13,137 nucleotides of DNA, taken from NCBI GenBank assembly GCA_002307315.1, contig DBTZ01000032.1, positions 1 to 13,137 on the forward strand, in the 5' to 3' direction. Shown piece by piece: positions 1-6,749 of this stretch. The position numbers and the translations under genes were made by a program. A model generated the notes under the pieces. It saw only the letters and a program-made list of their open reading frames with translations. It searched no databases and was not told where the DNA came from. Positions within the stretch are counted from its first letter, which is position 1. Each line of letters opens with the position of its first letter. The DNA is from Alphaproteobacteria bacterium UBA1303. GTDB lineage: Bacteria; Pseudomonadota; Alphaproteobacteria; Micropepsales; Micropepsaceae.

Positions 1-40
1 GGTCCAGCGTTGGGGGCATGCTCAGAGGCAGGTCACGCCA

Positions 41-1717
41 TCACGACCGCTCCTTCGGGGCGCATGACCAGACGTTAAAGAATTCTCCCTTCTGGACGAC
101 GCTATAGTTTCTGCGGAAATTGTCGCGGAATGCATCTGGCAGAAGGGGCTGAAACGTATACCAGCTCAGCAGCGTGAACGGCTCGCCGGCAGAAGGCAGA
201 ATCCATTCCCGGACGCGGCACTGTTTGACCAGATCGATGGCATAATGGGGATCAAGGCCACTTTGCTTAAGGTCCATCCAAGCGGCGACGCTAAAGTACA
301 GCCGGTTTCCACTGAACACCATGGCCGGGAACTGAAACGTTTCCGGGTAGCGCGCGTCGTCGGTCACGCCCATCTGTGCATCCGGATATTGATTTGAAAA
401 ATTCTGCAGTTCGACGAGTCTTTCCTGGGCAATGTGTGCCTCGCCAAAAAAAATCCTCACATAGTGCCCGCTTATCGCCAGTGCGGTAAAGCCGAACGTC
501 GCCAATAACGGCAGGAACAGAAGGCGCAATGCGCCAGATGGCTTCATTGCGGCATCGGCGTTGCCCGATGCACTCAGAATTCGGGCCACGGCAAACGCCA
601 CAGCGGGGAGAAACAGCAACAGGTGGTGTGGCCCTGCCCCCGGCTTTCCCGCGATAATACTTACAGCAAAAAGCGCACCAGCCAGGGTCCAGGCAAAGGC
701 AGTGTCGGAGGCTGTGAGCCTCGGTCTCAGTATTGCGTAACAAAAGGCCGGCAGCGCCAACAACGAAACGGCAGTGACAAGGCTGTCCAGAAACAGCACC
801 GGATCAATGCCGTGGCGCGTGGCCATCAGGATATATGTCGCAAATCGGTCCAAGCCGGTGTTGGGCAGCGCAAACGGCAACAGCGCGGCGGCGAGCCCGC
901 ACAAAATGCCGGTCTGGCCGTACCGGATACGCTGCGCTAAACTTTTCTGCTGGGCGATCAGCGCCACCGAGGCCGGCAGAAAGTACAGAAACCCGTGTAT
1001 CTTCATATTGGTGGCGAGCCCGGCAGAAACACCTATGATGATCGCCGAAGCCAGTGGCCGGTTGAACAACAAGGCATAGATGCAAAGGGATCCCATCATG
1101 TATATGATGGGGTCGGGCCGTTCCGAGATCATATAACTGTCCGTCGCGAAAACGACCACCGAAAGCGCGGTCAACAGAACCTGAAGGCGCCAGTCCGCGA
1201 ACATCTTGCGAAAGGTGGTGTACTGAATCACGACCGCCAGCGCGGTAAAAGTGAGGCCGACGATCTTCGCTCCGGCTATTGTGGGCAGGAGCGTGAGGGG
1301 CAGGGACAATACTTCATACAGAAACGGCCCATACAGAACGCCGTACAGACCCTCCCCCTGCGCCCAAAGCGGATGCGCCGGCAATCCCTGCATCACGAGC
1401 CACGACGTCGCGGCCATTAATGGCTCCGCATGGTCGAAGTAACTCGGATAGAGGAGGTAACCGACCATGGACAATGCGAAGAGCGCACAAATCAGGCTCG
1501 CCCCCCCCATGACGGCAATATCCGCCTTTAGCCGGCCGTACCAGTGCGTGAACGCCCCGCCAAACTTCGGCACAAGCCGAACGCAGAGGAGTGCAACAAG
1601 CAGAAGGGCGAGCAAGAAATAGCTGTGCAGGTGAATCATCACCTGGATGGCATCTTTCAGCAATGGAACCATGAAGCCCCCAATTTCGAACAGGGATCCG
1701 GTGTGGAGCACCCGCAT
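41..1717 (-). CDS. GT-C-type multi-pass membrane glycosyltransferase
   Basis: The 558-residue protein is built from about ten hydrophobic segments (for example near 32-48, 73-90, 150-165, 178-192, 222-255, 270-284, 312-330, 343-356, 366-380, 397-416), followed by a soluble C-terminal part of about 140 residues. The first loop after a membrane helix carries an acidic motif, FDHAEP (D95, E98), and another loop has ERPDP (199-203). This layout is typical of GT-C enzymes that use a polyprenyl-phosphate sugar on the periplasmic face. The start at 1717 is an ATG only 15 bases after the stop of the upstream GT2 gene; internal ATGs at 1672 and 1639 are alternatives. With GtrA- and GtrB-like partners upstream, it would be the acceptor-specific transferase of the cassette. 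The sugar and the acceptor cannot be told from the sequence. Class assignment is fairly sure; the exact family is not. Confidence 0.8.
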   Translation of the reverse strand: MRVLHTGSLFEIGGFMVPLLKDAIQVMIHLHSYFLLALLLVALLCVRLVPKFGGAFTHWYGRLKADIAVMGGASLICALFALSMVGYLLYPSYFDHAEPLMAATSWLVMQGLPAHPLWAQGEGLYGVLYGPFLYEVLSLPLTLLPTIAGAKIVGLTFTALAVVIQYTTFRKMFADWRLQVLLTALSVVVFATDSYMISERPDPIIYMMGSLCIYALLFNRPLASAIIIGVSAGLATNMKIHGFLYFLPASVALIAQQKSLAQRIRYGQTGILCGLAAALLPFALPNTGLDRFATYILMATRHGIDPVLFLDSLVTAVSLLALPAFCYAILRPRLTASDTAFAWTLAGALFAVSIIAGKPGAGPHHLLLFLPAVAFAVARILSASGNADAAMKPSGALRLLFLPLLATFGFTALAISGHYVRIFFGEAHIAQERLVELQNFSNQYPDAQMGVTDDARYPETFQFPAMVFSGNRLYFSVAAWMDLKQSGLDPHYAIDLVKQCRVREWILPSAGEPFTLLSWYTFQPLLPDAFRDNFRRNYSVVQKGEFFNVWSCAPKERS

Positions 1718-1732
1718 GCTCTTCGGATCACG

Positions 1733-2677
1733 CTACATATTTATGGTTTCATCGATCACGTATAGTGGCCTCCCCTTAACTTCCTCAAATATGCGCGCGA
1801 TATAGGCGCCGACCACGCCGATGAGCATGATCTGCATGCCGCCGAGCATGACGATCGTCAGCAAGATCGATGTCAGGCCGGGGACTGGCGTATTCGTGAA
1901 AAGTTTTAGGTAGAGCATGTAGAGGCCACCCGCAAGCGCGGCCATGATCGTCACAAAGCCCAGGCGAACGGCCACAGCCAGCGGCTTGCTGGAGAAAGAC
2001 AGAATGGCGTTCGTGGCAAAATCCAACATTTTCCGCAGGGGGTATTTCGTCGTGCCCGCAAACCGTTCCGCCCGGTCATACTCGATGGGAGTAGACTTGA
2101 AGCCCAGCCACGGGACCATGCCACGTACAAAACGATGACGTTCACGCATCGGTTTGAAGGCGTCTACGACCTTGCGCGACATGAGCCGGAAGTCGCCCGT
2201 GTCGGACGGAATGTCGATTTCGCACATATAATTCAGCAGGCGGTAGAAGGCCGCCGCGGTCGCCTTCTTGAACACGGTCTCGCCGGCGCGGCTGCGGCGT
2301 TTGCCATAGACGACGTCAAAGCCGGTCAAGGCCATACGGTACATGTCCGCGATCAGTTCCGGCGGGTCCTGCAGATCGGCGTCTATCACGGCGACATAGT
2401 CGCCCGCAGCCATATCAATGCCTGCCGTTATCGCAATCTGATGGCCGAAATTCCGGCTGAAAGAGATAATCTTTATGAGCGGGTTTGCCTCCGCAAAAGC
2501 ACGCAGCAGCACCAGGGAATTGTCCTGGCACCCGTCGCTAACGAAAATCAGTTCCACGCTGATTTCGGATGCCAGGCTGAGCTGAAAGTCCTGCAGCCGC
2601 TTGATCGCCTCGGCAATGGTCTCTTCTTCGTTATAGACGGGTACGACAACGCTAAGCAGTTTCAGAGGCGCGTTCAT
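1733..2677 (-). CDS. GT2 polyprenyl-phosphate glycosyltransferase (GtrB/DPM type)
   Basis: The protein has 314 residues from the ATG at 2677. The GT-A domain begins LLSVVVPVYNEEET (7-20) and has the DxD-type site VIDADLQDPPELI (97-109), followed by DTGDFRLMSRK (159-169) and an RHRFVRGMVPWLGF block (180-193). Two membrane helices follow (about 235-258 and 268-292), and the chain ends with the EEVKGRPLYVI segment common to bacterial GtrB, ArnC and dolichol-phosphate-mannose-synthase-like enzymes. Such enzymes transfer a nucleotide-sugar hexose to undecaprenyl phosphate on the cytoplasmic face. An in-frame ATG at 2788 would add 37 residues unlike the family N-terminus, so the shorter start is preferred, although no strong ribosome binding site precedes it. 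It lies 15 bases before the GT-C gene and 266 bases after the methyltransferase gene, so it may also have its own promoter. Confidence 0.9.
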   Translation of the reverse strand: MNAPLKLLSVVVPVYNEEETIAEAIKRLQDFQLSLASEISVELIFVSDGCQDNSLVLLRAFAEANPLIKIISFSRNFGHQIAITAGIDMAAGDYVAVIDADLQDPPELIADMYRMALTGFDVVYGKRRSRAGETVFKKATAAAFYRLLNYMCEIDIPSDTGDFRLMSRKVVDAFKPMRERHRFVRGMVPWLGFKSTPIEYDRAERFAGTTKYPLRKMLDFATNAILSFSSKPLAVAVRLGFVTIMAALAGGLYMLYLKLFTNTPVPGLTSILLTIVMLGGMQIMLIGVVGAYIARIFEEVKGRPLYVIDETINM

Positions 2678-2943
2678 ATCAAGGCACGGTCTTGAAATCC
2701 CGGTACGATTACCACACTTGGCTTTGTGTTCCAAAAGAAAGTTTCTGCTACGTTGTGCCAAGCGGAAGATGGAAGGACAGGAGTCCATGTACTTTCACTT
2801 GATGCACGCTTCAGTGACGACACAGGCCATGGGGGATTTTGAGTCTGGAATGGAGTCTGGGGCGGCAGGAGCACTGCGTTTCCGCAGATTGGTCAGAGAG
2901 GGAGAGGCCGCATTGAATCGGCTCAACCTGCAACGGTCTGTGG
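2678..2943. other. Intergenic gap between methyltransferase and GT2 genes
   Basis: This 266-base gap is unusually long for an otherwise packed operon. I see no gene in it that resembles a family I know. It holds a small perfect hairpin at 2874-2887 (CTGCG, TTTC, CGCAG; a GAAA tetraloop on the transcribed minus strand) with no T-tract behind it. It could carry an internal promoter for the two glycosyltransferase genes, or be a scar of gene insertion into the cassette. Confidence 0.4.
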
Positions 2944-4137
2944 TCAAGCTTTCACTCCCCGGGGATTTGACGAAACCACCACGATGTTCCAGCACAGCAG
3001 GCGCAGGGGCGGCAGGACGGCGAGCAGCACTCGATCCACCATCTCAAGAGGCTTGTACAACCAAGCCCACTTGTTGCCTTCCTGCAAAATCACTTTCCAG
3101 AACCGCTCCTTGTTCGGGTTGCGGCGCTGACCCAACGCCATAAGGACGAAGATGATCAGGGTGGTCAGCCAGAAATAACGCGTCTCGACAGTGCCGAAAT
3201 GCTTCCGGAAGGTCCTGACGTCGCTCATTTTCAAGGGATGTTCATCGGGCGTGCGCACATCGGTCGCCATGGCGCGATAGATGTTGATGGCGGGATTGTA
3301 GTGAAGCGGATCCCAGGTTATGAACACGCCGCCTGGCGCGACGTGCCCTTTGATGCGCGAAATGGTCTCATCGATATCGACATGATGCAGCAGGTTGCCT
3401 GCGTAAATGATGTCGAACTTTGTGTCAGGAGGCAGCTGCATATCCTCGGCTGAGGCGATGTGCTGGTGGACGGCGACGCCATTCGCCGTCGCCAAGCGCG
3501 TGGTTGCGTCCAGCATGCCTTGCGAAAGGTCAGAGGACGTCACATCCGCGCCCTGCATGGCGAAGTAAACGCTGGCTTCGCCCAGGCCGCACCCCACATC
3601 CAGGAGCCGCTTGCCCTTTATGTCGCCCAGGCGCTTCGTGATGTAGCGCATCTCCGGGGCGGTGCAGACTTCATTCGAACCGCGAACGTCGATCTTTTCG
3701 ACGTCCTCGCTCTCCGCCCAGGCGTCGTGAAAATCACGCTCATTCTGAATGCGTTGATCGTGCTCGGACTGGGTGCCCATCCCATCGGCGTAACCGGCAG
3801 ATTGAGCCACGCGACTTACGACCTGCTTGAAGTAGATGTCATTCTTCAACTTGATGGGATCCTCGGTGCCGATGAGGCCAACTTCGATCTGATGCGCGAC
3901 GGACTGTTCGTTATCGCCGCGTGTGTAGAAGCTAGCTTCGCTGAGAGGGACGGACAGTGTGCCGGCGACGGGGGCCTGCCAGCTTATTGTAACCGGACCA
4001 CCCTCATACCGAAATTCCAGCGCGTTTACGAAGTCTGCCCAGCGCGGCTGTCCGGTGGCCGCGGCGAAGCCGCGCGCCTTCTGGGCGGCGATGAGAAAGC
4101 GATATTTGAAGCTTTCAAACTTGACCTTCTTAGGCAT
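2944..4137 (-). CDS. Class I SAM-dependent methyltransferase with N-terminal extension and hydrophobic C-terminus
   Basis: The protein has 397 residues from the ATG at 4137. Residues 1 to about 150 are an extension I do not recognise. The Rossmann methyltransferase core follows: LLDVGCGLGEASVYFA (178-193, motif I), an acidic residue after strand 2 (D203), FDIIYAGNLLHHV (241-253, motif II) and HVAPGGVFI (265-273). The C-terminal third has two hydrophobic stretches (about 321-336 and 367-389) that could hold it at the membrane. The start codon sits inside the end of the radical SAM gene (ATGCCTAA, 8-base overlap), so translation of the two is probably coupled and they likely act together. The substrate is unknown; a lipid-linked sugar or lipid precursor fits the context. 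An upstream in-frame start at 4212 would extend further into the radical SAM gene and is less likely. Confidence 0.85.
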   Translation of the reverse strand: MPKKVKFESFKYRFLIAAQKARGFAAATGQPRWADFVNALEFRYEGGPVTISWQAPVAGTLSVPLSEASFYTRGDNEQSVAHQIEVGLIGTEDPIKLKNDIYFKQVVSRVAQSAGYADGMGTQSEHDQRIQNERDFHDAWAESEDVEKIDVRGSNEVCTAPEMRYITKRLGDIKGKRLLDVGCGLGEASVYFAMQGADVTSSDLSQGMLDATTRLATANGVAVHQHIASAEDMQLPPDTKFDIIYAGNLLHHVDIDETISRIKGHVAPGGVFITWDPLHYNPAINIYRAMATDVRTPDEHPLKMSDVRTFRKHFGTVETRYFWLTTLIIFVLMALGQRRNPNKERFWKVILQEGNKWAWLYKPLEMVDRVLLAVLPPLRLLCWNIVVVSSNPRGVKA

Positions 4138-5329
4138 CGATGTGCTCAGCCTCTTTGTTCGGCGCGCGCGACAACGGGCGCTCGCGCGGTTCATTACGAA
4201 CCTTCTCCGCAATCTCCAGCATCTGTTCGTAGGTGAGCGGCCAGTTTTTCGCCGGCGGCGATGTCAGGAAAGTTCCGATGCGCTGCAGCTTGGCCGCCAT
4301 GAACCGCATGGCGATGGTCATTTCAGGGTAACTGCCATACATGCAGCCACTGCAGGGGCGCGTGACCTGTGCGACTTCCTCGCGCCAGACCTTACTTTTG
4401 TAGGTTTCAGGGAAATCCGGTGCATAGGCGGGATAGCTTTTGCCTAGGCGATGATCGCAGCATGGCGCGAATTCGCCGTTGGGGAGCAGTGCGAAATACA
4501 GGTTCGGCGAGTCGCAGACATTGTTGTTGCGGCTGCGCCAGGTGGTCGCTTCATTGCGCGCGAAGCGTTTAATGTCGTCCAGGTATTGATCGCTGTCATA
4601 GAGCAGAAAGCCTTCTTCGCGCATGGCGCGCACGCGCTCGATGACGCCATCCATGACTGGCAATTCCTCCGGTCGGAAGCGCAGGCTCTGGTCGAAAGTG
4701 CGGAAACCCATCGGATGAGCGTAATCGCTGACATGCACCGGCACCAGAGACGTGAACCAGGATATCGCGGTGCCGAAACGCACCACGTCTTCGATATCGC
4801 CCATGTTCTGCGGCTGCAGCACGCAGCCCAGAGAGGCGAAGCTGTTCTCCTTGGGCAGGTACTTGGTGAACGTCTCCATCGTCTTCAGTGCCTGGTGCCA
4901 GGACTTGCTGAAGCCGCCATTGATCTTGTCCTGCCGTTCGGCGCGCAGGGAGTCGAGAGAGATGGAGATGTCGCAACCGCCGGCCTCGACTGCGCGCGCG
5001 ATCTGCTCTTCGGAGGCGAAGCCGTTGGTCTGCATGCGGACATGCACGCCGCGCGACTCAAAAACCCGGATGATTTTCGGCAGATCCTTGCGCGCGAAGG
5101 GCTCGCCGCCGGTGAGCAGCACGATAGCCACGCCCATCTTGCTGAAATTGTCAGCTATACGCTTTATCTCGTCGATCGTACATTCGCGCACGTCGGAGTT
5201 CGTGTAGATGATGTTGCACTGCTCGCAGGTCAGGTTGCAGCGCGCCGTGACGTAAAACTGCACATACACAGGCGCATTCTGGAAGAGCGCTGCCTTCATG
5301 AGAGTTTTTTTCGACAGGCTAGAAAACAA
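4130..5329 (-). CDS. Radical SAM enzyme with SPASM-like C-terminal cysteines
   Basis: The protein has 399 residues. The cluster motif is CNLTCEQC (C31, C35, C38, CxxxCxxC), followed by LLTGGEPF (71-78) for SAM binding, MQTNG (99-103) and SISLDS (122-127), as in the radical SAM barrel. The C-terminal part has C272, C290-C291, and C326/C329 (CSGC), resembling a SPASM or twitch auxiliary cluster site, with an LPNGEFAPCC segment typical of that domain. The start chosen is a TTG at 5329 because AAGGAA lies 8 bases upstream and it overlaps the gtrA-like stop; an ATG at 5299 (389 residues) has no visible ribosome binding site but remains possible. The gene overlaps the methyltransferase start by 8 bases. 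It is likely to modify a lipid, sugar or peptide precursor in the surface pathway; the reaction cannot be named. Confidence 0.88.
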   Translation of the reverse strand: MFSSLSKKTLMKAALFQNAPVYVQFYVTARCNLTCEQCNIIYTNSDVRECTIDEIKRIADNFSKMGVAIVLLTGGEPFARKDLPKIIRVFESRGVHVRMQTNGFASEEQIARAVEAGGCDISISLDSLRAERQDKINGGFSKSWHQALKTMETFTKYLPKENSFASLGCVLQPQNMGDIEDVVRFGTAISWFTSLVPVHVSDYAHPMGFRTFDQSLRFRPEELPVMDGVIERVRAMREEGFLLYDSDQYLDDIKRFARNEATTWRSRNNNVCDSPNLYFALLPNGEFAPCCDHRLGKSYPAYAPDFPETYKSKVWREEVAQVTRPCSGCMYGSYPEMTIAMRFMAAKLQRIGTFLTSPPAKNWPLTYEQMLEIAEKVRNEPRERPLSRAPNKEAEHIDA

Positions 5330-5741
5330 GAGGACGCTTCCTTCTGAAAAGAAACTTGCGTATCAGGTAGTTAAATAGAAACGTTACACCGTTGGCGATG
5401 ACCTTGGCAACATACGGGTTCATGTTCACCAGTACAACCAACGCCCATAGCAGCAGCATTCCCAAGCCGAACATTGCCACGTTGGACATGAAGGACAGCC
5501 GCAGGTCAACGGCCAGTGAGAATCGGGATTCCGGGAAGACGAACCGGCGGATAAGAAGGACATTGACGACCGACCCGACCAAAAAACCGGCAACATTGGC
5601 GCCGTAGATTGCCAAGCCGTTCGCCACCAGGAACGAATAGATCAGAAAATCGACCGAATACCCGCAAAGGACAACCAGGAAGTACCGGACGGGCGTCTTG
5701 TAGGCCGATAGAAGCCGCAGCCATGTACGTTCGACGGTCAT
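5319..5741 (-). CDS. GtrA-family small membrane protein
   Basis: The 140-residue protein has four predicted membrane helices and the GtrA signature: VRYFLVVLCGYSVDFLIYSFLV near the N-terminus, NVAGFLVGSVVNVLLIRRFVF in the middle, and NGVTFLFNYLIRKFLFRRKR at the end. GtrA proteins are thought to flip undecaprenyl-phosphate-linked sugars across the inner membrane and are usually encoded beside gtrB. The ATG at 5741 is used here; a GTG at 5750 in the same frame would add three residues, and neither has a clear ribosome binding site. It is the first gene of the minus-strand surface operon, and its 3' end overlaps the radical SAM start. Family assignment is confident. Its link to the GT2 gene two genes downstream is inference from context. 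Confidence 0.9.
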   Translation of the reverse strand: MTVERTWLRLLSAYKTPVRYFLVVLCGYSVDFLIYSFLVANGLAIYGANVAGFLVGSVVNVLLIRRFVFPESRFSLAVDLRLSFMSNVAMFGLGMLLLWALVVLVNMNPYVAKVIANGVTFLFNYLIRKFLFRRKRPLVF

Positions 5742-6185
5742 CGGCGCCACTACGCAAGGTGTTGATTAAAAAAAATTACAGAGCTCTGCACTTGATCCAT
5801 GCGGGGCAGACGGCAATGCCGACCGCGAACCGGATGAAGGTACGGTAGTTTACCCACCCGATATTGATGCTAATAACATTGCGAATATAACGGATGCCCC
5901 ACTGCTGGATGAAGTTACCTTATCGTTTTTCCCGGAAATGTCGACAACAGAAACGTGAAATGGAATCCGGTTTTCGGGTATGAAGCGCAACAAAAACAAA
6001 GAGTTAGAGCATTTCAGGGTTTTCGTGAAACAGTGAAATGCTCTATTCGACCAAACCCTTTCGCAAATAAACTGAAATCGCTGAGTGACGCAACGTCCCG
6101 GGCGCATCAATAAAAAACTAACATTCTGAAAAATAACGATAATTTACGTTATCCCCGCACTTTTTTTGTTTAGGGCGGGGATAAA
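5742..6185. other. Gene-poor region upstream of the surface operon
   Basis: No convincing gene lies here. The plus strand is open without a usable start from 5770 to 5958; its acidic translation (including DIDANNIANITDAPLLDEV) might be debris of a coding sequence, but I cannot name a family. The promoter of the minus-strand gtrA-like operon must lie here or in the adjacent AT-rich DNA; no strong -35/-10 pair stands out. Two hairpins, described separately, fall in the right half. Confidence 0.5.
6006..6044. repeat. Palindromic hairpin, AGAGCATTTCA arms
   Basis: The arms AGAGCATTTCA (6006-6016) and TGAAATGCTCT (6034-6044) are perfect 11-bp inverted repeats around a 17-base centre that itself contains partly paired GTTTT/GAAAC sequence. 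Similar AGAGCATTTCA-type palindromes recur between genes in alphaproteobacteria as far as I recall, so this may be one copy of a dispersed repeat. No T-tract follows on either strand, so a simple terminator is not indicated. Confidence 0.6.
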
Positions 6186-6190
6186 ATGTT
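6120..6190. repeat. Nested inverted repeats, GC-rich stem in AT-rich DNA
   Basis: TTATCCCCGC (6149-6158) pairs with GCGGGGATAA (6175-6184) across a 16-base T-rich loop, and AACATT (6120-6125) pairs with AATGTT (6185-6190) further out. A smaller competing hairpin, ATAACG (6133-6138) with CGTTAT (6147-6152), overlaps the left arm of the main stem, so the two cannot form together. The block borders the DUF212 relic on its left. It could be a terminator, an attenuator of a lost gene or a palindromic element; the sequence does not decide. Confidence 0.5.
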
Positions 6191-6507
6191 CTGGGTGCGT
6201 TCCGAAATTGCGGTCTTGCGCGCCCAGGGCAACCCGAAGGCGATTTGCCGTCTTGGTGTAAAGACCGGCCATCGTCGGCATCAGCTATCCGAACACCGCC
6301 ATTAGTTCCTGTTTGAACGCGCTTCAGAACGGAATCGGCAATCCGGCCTTTGCAATCGGGACGGCTGTATTCTTCGTCGTGATCATCGACGCCATGGATT
6401 TGCGCAAGAAAATCGAGCGGTTGCACCGTGTACTGAAGACCGAACTGTCGCTATCCGAAGAGGTCAAAAAAATGCGTGATCGCATGGGGCATACGCCGAT
6501 AGAAGTT

Positions 6508-6584
6508 CTAGTGGTCCGATTCCGACATTTGCATCCCAGTTGTGGCAAAAGCCAAGCAAATGTCGGAATCAAAAGGACCACTAG
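6508..6584 (+). repeat. Hairpin element 1 of CTAG-bounded array
   Basis: The outer stem CTAGTGGTCC (6508-6517) pairs with GGACCACTAG (6575-6584). The inner stem GATTCCGACATTTGC (6518-6532) pairs with GCAAATGTCGGAATC (6556-6570). All 25 pairs are perfect, broken only by a four-base AAAA bulge (6571-6574) on the right strand. The loop (6533-6555) is 23 bases. Its right-hand CTAG (6581-6584) is also the left-hand CTAG of element 2. Confidence 0.9.
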
Positions 6585-6658
6585 TGTCGTGGTTTCGAAG
6601 TTCGTTTTATTCTCTATATCGGCACGGGTAACGAACTTCGAAACCGAAACGACACTAG
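6581..6658 (+). repeat. Hairpin element 2 of CTAG-bounded array
   Basis: The outer stem CTAGTGTCGT (6581-6590) pairs with ACGACACTAG (6649-6658). The inner stem GGTTTCGAAGTTCGTT (6591-6606) pairs with AACGAACTTCGAAACC (6630-6645). A three-base GAA bulge (6646-6648) lies on the right strand at the same place as the bulge of element 1, and the loop (6607-6629) is again 23 bases. The stem sequences differ from element 1 beyond CTAGTG, yet pairing is perfect. Confidence 0.9.
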
Positions 6659-6671
6659 CAAGTTTATGTTT

Positions 6672-6749
6672 CTAGTGGAGCTTTTGAATTTGACGTTTGA
6701 ACACGAGGGGGCGGCGGGCGGGATTCAAACGTCAAATTCGCTCCACTAG
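6672..6749 (-). repeat. Hairpin element 3 of CTAG-bounded array, opposite orientation
   Basis: The outer stem CTAGTGGAGC (6672-6681) pairs with GCTCCACTAG (6740-6749). The inner stem GAATTTGACGTTTGAA (6686-6701) pairs with TTCAAACGTCAAATTC (6724-6739). The bulge is TTTT (6682-6685) on the left strand, that is, AAAA on the other strand, so this copy is inverted relative to elements 1 and 2. The loop (6702-6723) is 22 bases and G-rich. A 13-base spacer (6659-6671) separates it from element 2. Confidence 0.9.

Noticed and set aside
1..19. Possible next minus-strand gene starting at ATG 17-19 (MPPTLD...).
   Set aside because: Only six codons are in the window and no clear ribosome binding site precedes it; it cannot be supported.
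2747..2762. Sigma-54-like sequence TGGCACAACGTAGCA on the minus strand upstream of the GT2 gene.
   Set aside because: The GG-to-GC spacing is one base short of the sigma-54 consensus and the -12 element lacks TTGC, so it is probably chance.
3460..4236. Long plus-strand open frame (258 codons) opposite the methyltransferase gene, and the 298-codon one at 4451-5347 opposite the radical SAM gene.
   Set aside because: Their translations show no family motifs, and the minus strand holds clear enzymes with conserved catalytic motifs; these are antisense shadows of GC-rich coding DNA.
5770..5958. Open plus-strand frame with an acidic translation including DIDANNIANITDAPLLDEV.
   Set aside because: It has no usable start codon, is short and matches no family I know; it may be coding debris but this cannot be shown.
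6508..6749. CRISPR array or simple transcription terminators as an explanation for the hairpins.
   Set aside because: The stems are not identical repeats with spacers, there are no cas genes, and no T-tract follows the stems; the CTAG ends and restored reading frame fit inserted elements better.
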